12,576 nucleotides of DNA. Source: CAVQGF01 sp045807945. Lineage in GTDB: Bacteria > Acidobacteriota > Terriglobia > Terriglobales > Acidobacteriaceae. Under the pieces are notes generated by a model. It saw only the letters and a program-made list of their open reading frames with translations. It had not been told where the DNA came from and did no database searches. The stretch lies in contig JBJMGI010000041.1 in assembly GCA_045807945.1 (NCBI GenBank), forward strand, positions 1 to 12,576, written 5' to 3'. Both the position numbers and the translations under genes were made by a program. Positions 6,476 to 12,576 of this stretch are shown in pieces (position 1 is the stretch's first letter; every line of letters starts with the position of its first letter).

Positions 6476-9400
6476 ATGCTTACCGAGCTTCTCTCTCGTT
6501 GGCCGGTGATCCGCCAACTTCGGAACAAGTCCGACGGCACCGGCGCGGACGCGATGAGCGAGCGCACTCGCAACCTGCGTCCGAAGAATGAGGGCGCAGA
6601 GGTCGCGCGCTCCGTCTGTCCTTATTGCGGCGTCGGATGCGGACAGCTCATCTTCCACAAGCAAGGCAAATTAATCTCGATCGAAGGCGACCCGGCCTCG
6701 CCGATCTCACGCGGACACTTATGCCCGAAAGGTGCTAACAGCTTTGAGCTGCTCACAAATCCCGGGCGGCTGACGAAAGTCCGCTACCGTCGCCCGTACT
6801 CCACATACTGGGAAGACATCGATCTCGAGACCGCAATGGACATGGTCGCCGACCGCGTCTGGAAGTCGCGCGAGCACAGCTTTCAGGAAAAGCAGGATGG
6901 CGAGACGCTGATGCATACCACCGCCGTCGCGCATCTCGGCGGCGCCACGCTCGACAACGAAGAGAACTACCTGATCAAAAAACTTTTCACTGGAGGTCTG
7001 GGCATGGTTTGCGTCAGCAACCAAGCCCGCATTTGACATAGCTCTACCGTCCCCGGTCTGGGGACATCGTTCGGTCGCGGCGGCGCCACCACCGCGCAGC
7101 AAGACCTTGCGAACGCGGACGCCATCCTTATTATGGGTTCGTCCATGGCCGAGCAGCACCCGGTCGGCTTTCAGTGGGTGATCGAGGCGCGCGAAAAAGG
7201 TGCGAAGGTCATCCACGTTGACCCGCGCTTCACTCGCACCTCCGCCATGTCAGACATTTGGGTGCCGCTCCGGCCGGGGAGCGACATCATCTTTCTGGGC
7301 GCGCTGATCAACTACGTCCTCTCGAATGACCGCGTCTTCCGCGAGTATGTTGTCCATTACACCAACGCGACCACGATCTTGCGCGAGGATTTCAAAGACA
7401 CCGAAGATCTTGGCGGACTCTTCTCCGGTTGGGACGCTGAAAAGAAAAAGTACAGCCCAGAGACTTGGCTCTACGAAGGCGCTGCCCTCGAAGGTGCGGA
7501 ACCAAGTGGGCACGAGAACGCCGAGGGCGGACACGGCAAAGATCGCGGTGGCGAAGCCGGCAAGCTCAGCGACCCAAGCAACGATCCCACGCTGCAGAAT
7601 CCTCGCTGCGTCTATCAGGTGCTGAAGCGCCATTTCGCGCGCTACACGCCCGAGATTGTCGAGCGGTCCTGCGGTGTTCCAAGAGATATTTTTGTGAAGA
7701 CGGCGGAAACTTTCGTCTCCGCGTCAGGTCCCGACAAGACTGCCGCGATCTGCTACGCGGTCGGATGGACCCAGCACTCTGTCGGAGTGCAGATCATCCG
7801 CTCGGCAGCGATTCTGCAACTGTTGCTCGGAAACATCGGGCGCCCGGGTGGCGGGATTCTCGCCTTGCGCGGCCATGCCTCAATCCAGGGCTCAACTGAT
7901 ATTCCAACTCTGTACGACATCTTGCCCGGATATTTGCCGATGCCATTTTTCGCCGGCGATTCGCACAATCTTGACGCCTATCTGAAGAAGCACAAGGCTC
8001 AATCAGGATGGTGGAGCAATTTCGACAAGTACATCGTCAGCCTGCTGAAAGCCTGGTACGGCGAGGCCGCCGACAAAGAAAACGATTTCTGCTTCGATCT
8101 CCTGCCGCGTGTCTCTGGCGATCACTCCGAGTTCGGCTTTTGGATGGAAATGGCGCAAGGCAAGCTCGAAGGGCTCTTCATCATGGGGCAGAATCCCGCG
8201 GTCGGAGCGCCTAACGGACGCTTCCAGCGCAAGTCGCTCGCGAATCTGAAGTGGCTCGTCGTGCGCGACATGGTCGAGACCGAGACTGCTTCGTGGTGGT
8301 ACGCAGGACCGGAAGTTGAACGCGGCGAACTCGATCCGCAAAAGATCCAGACTGAGATCTTTCTCTTTCCCGCTGCGGGTCACGGGGAAAAAGACGGAAC
8401 CTTCACCAACACGCAGCGTCTGATCCAATTTCATCAGAAAGCAATCGAGCCGCCGGGCGAGGCGCGCAGTGAGACGTGGTTCACCTATCACCTGGGCCGC
8501 CGGTTAAGAGAAAAAGCCGCGCGCGAGCCGAACCATCGAAACGAAGCTCTCAACTCACTCACATGGGATTATCCCGTCGAAGGTCCCGTGCGCGAGCCGC
8601 TGGTTGAAAACATCATTGCCGAGATCAACGGATTCACCGTGGCCGACCGTAAACAAGTTGGCGGCTATCGAGACTTGAAAGCCGATGGCTCCACCGCATG
8701 CGGCTGCTGGATCTACTCCGGCATCATGCCCGAGCGCGGGCGCAATCGCACCAACGAGCGCGAGCCGCACGGGCCTTACGGTCACGGCTGGGGATACGCC
8801 TGGCCCTCGGACCGCCGCATCCTTTATAACCGCGCGTCCGCGCGTCCTGACGGCAAGCCGTGGAGCGAGCGCAAGAAACTTGTCTGGTGGGACGAGCAGA
8901 AGCACGAGTGGACCGGCCACGATAACGCCGACTTCACCAAAGACAAAGCTCCCGACTACAAGCCGGGCAAGAATGCGGATGGTGACGACGCGATCGCGGG
9001 CGATCAGCCCTTCATCATGCATCCAGATGGTGTCGGCTGGATTTGGGTCGCGAGCGGATTGAAAGATGGGCCGCTGCCCACGCATTACGAGCCGCTGGAA
9101 TCCCCTGTCGATAATCCGCTGTATCCGAAGGTCGCGAAGAACCCCGCTGCGGATCCGATGGAGCGCCCGGACAATCAGTACGCCTACTCGCCCGACAAAC
9201 GGTTCCCCTACGTGCTGACCACGTATCGCCTTACCGAGCACCACACTGCCGGCGGAATGTCGCGCGGACTCTCGCATCTCGCCGAGCTGCAGCCGGAGCT
9301 GTTCTGCGAGATCTCACCTGAACTCGCCGCACACGTCGGCGTTCAAAACGGCGACTACGCCACCGTCACGACGCCGCGCGGAATCGTGGAAGCGCGCGCA

Positions 9401-9652
9401 CTGGTCACATCGCGCATGCCCACTCTCATCATCAACGGCGAGAAGGTTCATCAGGTCGGTCTCCCGTATCACTGGGGCTGGTCGGGCATCGCCAGGGGCG
9501 ACATCCCCAACGATCTGCTCGCGGTCTCGGAAGAGCCGAACGTTCGCATCATGGAAACCAAAGGGCTGCTCTGCAACATCACAGCAGGCAGACGCCCGCG
9601 CGGCCCCGCCGCGCTCGACCGTTTGGCCGAAGATATGAGGAAGTCCGCATGA
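6476..9652 (+). CDS. fdnG: Formate dehydrogenase catalytic subunit, selenoprotein
   Basis: A 1058-residue molybdopterin oxidoreductase of the FdnG/FdoG family oxidising formate to CO2. The N-terminal [4Fe-4S] site is C48-X2-C51-X3-C55...C83, followed by the conserved PKG lysine. An in-frame TGA at 7034-7036 is codon 187, in the context NQARI-Sec-HSSTV, matching the selenocysteine of E. coli FdnG; reading through restores one frame with continuous homology (FGRG, HPVGF, DPRFTRT, GWTQHSVG, LRGHASIQG, WAWP-like GYAWPSDRR, TTYRLTEH). It is therefore one gene, not two or a pseudogene. There is no twin-arginine signal, unlike FdnG. Residues about 339-369 are a Gly/charged insertion relative to FdnG. 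The start is uncertain: GTG at 6473, ATG at 6476 and ATG at 6554 are possible, none with a clear ribosome binding site. It overlaps the next gene by ATGA. Confidence 0.95.
7034..7065 (+). promoter_or_regulatory. Selenocysteine UGA codon and bacterial SECIS hairpin
   Basis: The UGA (7034-7036) is followed by a perfect 6-bp hairpin: GTCCCC (7049-7054), loop GGTCT (7055-7059), GGGGAC (7060-7065). The loop GGUCU is the SelB-recognised apical motif known from the E. coli fdhF SECIS, and it starts 18 bases after the UGA, which is the spacing I recall for fdhF. The loop sits in the same reading phase, encoding Gly-Leu. A lower stem is less clear. The element directs SelB and selenocysteyl-tRNA to the UGA. 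Confidence 0.9.
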
Positions 9653-10428
9653 CGACTACCGCATTCCTCACCGACTCCACGCTTTGCATCGGCTGCAAGG
9701 CCTGCGAAGTTGCGTGCAAAGAGTGGAACGGCGTGGCCGAAGACGGGCTCGACTGGCGTGGCACTTCGTACGACAACACTCGCGCTCTTGGTCACTCCAC
9801 TTGGCGGCACGTGAAGTTTGTGGAAAGCGAACCGCTGCCTGGCTTCAGCGCGAACTCGCCGGAGTCGCCATCGTGGACCTTCTCTTCCGACGTATGCAAG
9901 CACTGCGAAGTCGCCGGATGTTTGGAAGCGTGCCCCACAGGCGCGATCGTCCGCACCGAATTCGGCGGAGTCTTCGTGCAGCCGGATGTTTGCAACGGAT
10001 GCTCCTATTGCGTGACCGCGTGTCCCTTCGGCGTGGTGCAGCGCAATGAAGAAGATGGCCGCGCCTTCAAATGCACCTTCTGCTACGACCGCCAGAAGGT
10101 CGGGCGCGAACCGGCGTGTGCGCACGCGTGTCCGACGCAATCGATTCAGTTTGGAGAAATTGACGATCTAAAAGTACGCGCGCAGAACCGACTTCAGGAG
10201 CTTGAAGCCCGCGGCGTCCGCGATGCCGCTCTCTACAATCCCGAACACACCAGCGTGCGCGGTATCCACGCTATGTTTCTGCTGCGCGGCGATCCGCGGG
10301 CTTACAATCTGCCGCCCAACCCAGAAGCTCCTACTGCGTACCTGAATAAAGGATGGCGCTCGTCCGCTGCAGCTGCCGGAATCCTGCTCGCCGGGACCCT
10401 GCTTGCATTTCTGGGAGCGCGCAAATGA
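9649..10428 (+). CDS. fdnH: Formate dehydrogenase iron-sulfur subunit with membrane anchor
   Basis: A 259-residue electron-transfer subunit that relays electrons from the catalytic subunit to the membrane subunit. Sixteen cysteines in four groups bind four [4Fe-4S] clusters: C13/16/19/23, C83/86/91/95, C115/118/121/125 and C142/145/157/161. The C terminus (about 238-256, AAAAGILLAGTLLAFLG) is a single transmembrane helix ending in RK, like the FdnH anchor. The start ATG overlaps the catalytic subunit's stop codon (ATGA), with GAGG 8 bases upstream, and the end overlaps the NrfD gene in the same way. Homology with FdnH extends over the iron-sulfur domain. Confidence 0.95.
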   Translation: MTTTAFLTDSTLCIGCKACEVACKEWNGVAEDGLDWRGTSYDNTRALGHSTWRHVKFVESEPLPGFSANSPESPSWTFSSDVCKHCEVAGCLEACPTGAIVRTEFGGVFVQPDVCNGCSYCVTACPFGVVQRNEEDGRAFKCTFCYDRQKVGREPACAHACPTQSIQFGEIDDLKVRAQNRLQELEARGVRDAALYNPEHTSVRGIHAMFLLRGDPRAYNLPPNPEAPTAYLNKGWRSSAAAAGILLAGTLLAFLGARK

Positions 10429-11486
10429 GTTCCCTTCCGCAACTCCCTCCTGAAGACGCGCGCGAGCAGCGCCTCGAAGAGATCAAGCAAGAAGCCGCCG
10501 AAAAAAGATTCGTCGGCGCGCGAGGCATCCGCCCTGCAGGGTCACCGTTCCCGTTGGTAGCTCCCGACAAGGGCTATTACGAGATGCCGCTGCTGAAGGA
10601 ACCGCAGTGGAAGTGGGAGGTGCCCGTTTATTTCTTCGTTGGCGGGGCCGCCGGCGCTGCGGCTGTCATCGGCGCTGCCGCGAATCTCGTTGGCAACGAT
10701 CGCGCACTCGCCAAAGATGCCCGCTGGCTCGCCGCCGCGGGTGGTGCGCTCTCGGCGCCGATGCTGATCGCCGATCTTGGAGTACCCAGCCGCTTCTTGA
10801 ATATGCTGCGCGTCTTCAAGCTGCAGAGTCCGATGTCGGTAGGCGCATGGACGATGACTGCCTTCTCCAGCTTCTCTGCCGCGACCGCCTTCGCGGGAAT
10901 GATGCAGGAGCGCTTCGGCTCCTCCGTTCCGTTGCAGATCATGGAAAATGCCGGCGAGATCCTCTCCGCAGCCACAGGATTGTTGTTCAACAACTACACC
11001 GGTGTGCTGCTCGGTGCCACCGTCATTCCCGCCTGGAACCGCAACGTCAGCTCGCTTCCCATTCACTTCTCGATCTCCGGCACCGCTGCCGCGGTCTCAC
11101 TTCTCGAGCTTGCCGGGCACGATCGCAGCGCAGCGCTCAATGCGCTTGGCATCGGAGCTGCTGCACTCGAGTCGCTCGAAGGCTTCATGCTCGAGGCTGA
11201 TATGCACGAAGCCAATCGTCCGTTGAAAAGCGGCCCCTCCGGGTGGACCACGCGCGCCGGCGGATTGCTCAGCGGACCTCTACCTTTGGTATTGCGACTC
11301 GCTTCCCTGTTCGCCTCCGGCGAGAACCGCCGCGCATTGCGACGCAACGCAGCCATCTCCTCCATTGCTGGCTCACTGCTCACTCGAATCGGATGGGTAC
11401 GCGCCGGATATTCCTCCTCGCGTGACTACCGCATTCCGCTCGAGCTTCCGCCTGCGTCCGCCGATCGCCTCGAAACTGCGAAGTAA
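10425..11486 (+). CDS. nrfD: NrfD/PsrC-type membrane subunit of formate dehydrogenase
   Basis: A 353-residue integral membrane protein, probably the quinone-reacting subunit of the complex. After a hydrophilic 60-residue N terminus comes the family signature EPQWKWEVPVYFFVGGAAGAAA. About eight hydrophobic segments follow (near 67-89, 101-120, 139-160, 179-203, 211-230, 235-255, 278-297 and 308-325). Conserved NrfD-like patches include SPMSVGAW (135-142) and LLFNNYTGVLLGATVIPAW (186-204). It lacks the heme-binding pattern of the FdnI cytochrome b, so the E. coli gamma subunit is replaced by a heme-free NrfD type. The ATG at 10425 overlaps the previous stop codon and has GGGAG upstream; the longer in-frame start at 10353 would lie inside the iron-sulfur gene. 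Confidence 0.92.
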   Translation: MSSLPQLPPEDAREQRLEEIKQEAAEKRFVGARGIRPAGSPFPLVAPDKGYYEMPLLKEPQWKWEVPVYFFVGGAAGAAAVIGAAANLVGNDRALAKDARWLAAAGGALSAPMLIADLGVPSRFLNMLRVFKLQSPMSVGAWTMTAFSSFSAATAFAGMMQERFGSSVPLQIMENAGEILSAATGLLFNNYTGVLLGATVIPAWNRNVSSLPIHFSISGTAAAVSLLELAGHDRSAALNALGIGAAALESLEGFMLEADMHEANRPLKSGPSGWTTRAGGLLSGPLPLVLRLASLFASGENRRALRRNAAISSIAGSLLTRIGWVRAGYSSSRDYRIPLELPPASADRLETAK

Positions 11487-11509
11487 GTTCATCGCAGAAA
11501 ATATTCCGC

Positions 11510-11518
11510 TGCTACAAT
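11510..11518 (+). promoter_or_regulatory. Candidate extended -10 promoter for the lipid kinase gene
   Basis: TGCTACAAT is an extended -10 (TGN plus TACAAT, 11513-11518). It ends 13 bases before the ATG at 11532, predicting a leader of only about 7 bases, in keeping with the missing ribosome binding site. The -35 candidate (TTCATC, 11488-11493) is poor and 19 bases away. Confidence 0.4.
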
Positions 11519-11531
11519 CGCGCCATCCGCT

Positions 11532-12395
11532 ATGCGTGTGGCCACATTGTTCGCGCTCGGGATCGATCCGCCGGTCGCAGCTTTCGACCTGGGCCGCGAC
11601 ACCGCATCCGGCAACTTGCAGACGCAGGACGTTGACGCTGCGCTGATCTTCGGCGGCGACGGCACACTCAATCGTTATCTTCCCGAACTCATTGAGAAGC
11701 AGCTCCCATTCCTCATCGTCCCATGCGGCAGCGGCAACGATTTCGCGCGAGAGCTCGGAATCAAAACTCACGCCGACGCAGCCCGTGCCTGGCAGGCGTT
11801 TCGCAATGGCGGCTGCCACGTAACCCGCGTCGACGCGGTGCAGGTCCGGTTCCCCAGCGGCGTCACCCGGTTCTACTGCAACATCGCCGGTATCGGCCTC
11901 GACTCCGCTACTAATAATGTCGCGAACAAACAGCCGCGCTGGATCCGCAAGCGCGGCGGCTACAACCTGGCGGCGTTGCAAGCGCTGGCGACATTCGACG
12001 CGCCGGCTGTCTCGCTCACACTTACGCTGCCCGACAGCAAACGGCTGGAGATCGAGCGCCGCATGACGCTCGCCGCCTTCGCTAATGGACGCTCTTACGG
12101 CCGTGGCATGCGCATCGCACCCGCAGCCGACTTCACGAATGGGCTGCTCGAGATTTGCCTGATCGCGCAGGCCAGCCGCGCCCGTATCCTTTATCTCTTT
12201 CCGCGTGTATTTTCCGCTAAGCACGTTGGACTTCCCGAAGTGGAGTTCTTTCAGGCGCGTGCAGTCGATGTCCGCGCAAAGCCGCCTCAGGACGTCTACG
12301 GCGACGGCGAACTATTGGGACGAACTCCATTTTCTTTGCGTGTGCTGCCTGGCGCGCTCAGCGTCATCACCCCACCGCCTGCAACTCAGGTGTAA
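11532..12395 (+). CDS. Diacylglycerol kinase / YegS-type lipid kinase
   Basis: A 287-residue member of the DAGK catalytic family, which phosphorylates diacylglycerol, sphingosine or phosphatidylglycerol with ATP. Visible motifs are IFGGDGTLN (39-47, nucleotide binding), PCGSGNDFAREL (64-75), the NIAGIGLDS segment (117-125), NGRSYGRGMRIAPAADF, and a C-terminal YGDGELLGRTPF before the final beta strand. The N terminus is short: only about 40 residues precede GGDGT, and the usual NPxxG loop is missing. No such loop is found upstream, because the NrfD stop codon lies in the same frame at 11484 and no start codon falls in between. The lipid substrate is not predictable. The gene begins 45 bases after the FDH operon and probably has its own promoter. 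Confidence 0.88.
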   Translation: MRVATLFALGIDPPVAAFDLGRDTASGNLQTQDVDAALIFGGDGTLNRYLPELIEKQLPFLIVPCGSGNDFARELGIKTHADAARAWQAFRNGGCHVTRVDAVQVRFPSGVTRFYCNIAGIGLDSATNNVANKQPRWIRKRGGYNLAALQALATFDAPAVSLTLTLPDSKRLEIERRMTLAAFANGRSYGRGMRIAPAADFTNGLLEICLIAQASRARILYLFPRVFSAKHVGLPEVEFFQARAVDVRAKPPQDVYGDGELLGRTPFSLRVLPGALSVITPPPATQV

Positions 12396-12409
12396 ACTAG
12401 CCGTCTCTT

Positions 12410-12576
12410 ATGGCCAGCAGTTATCAGCCGCCCCAACCTCCGCAGATGCCCGCTTCGCCGCCGCCGAAGCGCAGATCGCGCCTGTGGCTCTGGCTCCTGC
12501 TCGGTGGTGGCGCATTTTTCTTCTTTATCGTTGCTGTATTCACGCTCCTCATCATCGCTTCCCACGGAAACCGTGA
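12410..12576 (+). CDS. Proline-rich membrane protein, N-terminal fragment
   Basis: The first 55 codons of a gene that runs off the right edge. The translation starts MASSYQPPQPPQMPASPPPK, then a basic KRRSR stretch, then a strongly hydrophobic helix (WLWLLLGGGAFFFFIVAV and on to TLLIIAS). This predicts a cytoplasmic proline-rich tail followed by one membrane-spanning helix, with the rest outside. Such an N terminus is found in several families (for example SppA-like peptidases or secreted-domain proteins), but nothing here decides between them. It starts 14 bases after the kinase stop codon with no ribosome binding site, and is probably cotranscribed. Confidence 0.65.
   Translation, partial: MASSYQPPQPPQMPASPPPKRRSRLWLWLLLGGGAFFFFIVAVFTLLIIASHGNR

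Noticed and set aside
7034..7036. In-frame TGA interpreted as a pseudogene or a split formate dehydrogenase
   Set aside because: The stop sits at the known Sec position, homology continues in the same frame directly after it, and a SECIS hairpin with the GGTCT loop follows.
8555..9277. Minus-strand reading frame of 240 codons inside the formate dehydrogenase
   Set aside because: It is a shadow caused by high GC codon bias opposite a well-conserved gene, with no recognisable domain.
10353..10424. Longer start for the NrfD gene
   Set aside because: It lies inside the iron-sulfur subunit gene. The ATGA overlap at 10425 is the normal arrangement in this operon.
11373..12224. Minus-strand reading frame of 283 codons
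   Set aside because: It is antisense to the lipid kinase, whose motifs are clear; the translation shows no domain.

Overview
The window is about 60% GC with tightly packed genes. The mix of genes (secreted aspartyl protease with a PDZ domain, ECF sigma/zf-HC2 pair, lone diacylglycerol-kinase-like protein, NrfD-type formate dehydrogenase) suggests a soil-type Acidobacteriota bacterium (Koribacter/Terriglobia-like). That placement is inference; there is no rRNA or other marker in the window.

Layout. Positions 1-85 hold the first 28 codons of a response regulator (minus strand), followed by a small secreted protein of unknown function (279-608, plus). A four-gene minus-strand block reads from 4013 down to 690: ECF sigma factor, membrane-anchored zf-HC2 anti-sigma factor (4-bp overlap with the sigma gene), PlsC-like acyltransferase, and a secreted two-DTG aspartyl protease with a PDZ domain. 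Across a 130-bp divergent gap starts a plus-strand block: Tat-exported metallophosphoesterase (4144), cupredoxin (5117), DUF2231 membrane protein (5503) and zinc-finger thioredoxin 2 (5997). The gap carries two head-to-head copies of one bipartite motif, GGAAT-N16-(C/A)GTTAT, each placed to drive one block. This looks like an autoregulated ECF switch controlling an exported copper/phosphoesterase module.

Positions 6476-11486 hold a formate dehydrogenase operon: catalytic molybdenum/tungsten subunit, four-cluster ferredoxin-like subunit with a C-terminal membrane anchor, and an NrfD-type quinone-reacting membrane subunit, joined by ATGA overlaps. The catalytic gene contains an in-frame TGA at 7034-7036 exactly where E. 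coli FdnG/FdhF have selenocysteine. It is followed by a perfect 6-bp stem capped by a GGTCT loop (bacterial SECIS), so the two apparent ORFs are one 1058-residue selenoprotein. The organism must therefore decode UGA as selenocysteine.

The window ends with a diacylglycerol/YegS-type lipid kinase with a shortened N terminus (11532-12395) and the first 55 codons of a proline-rich membrane protein (12410-end). No tRNA, rRNA, CRISPR array, insertion sequence or gene-free stretch over 300 bases was seen.
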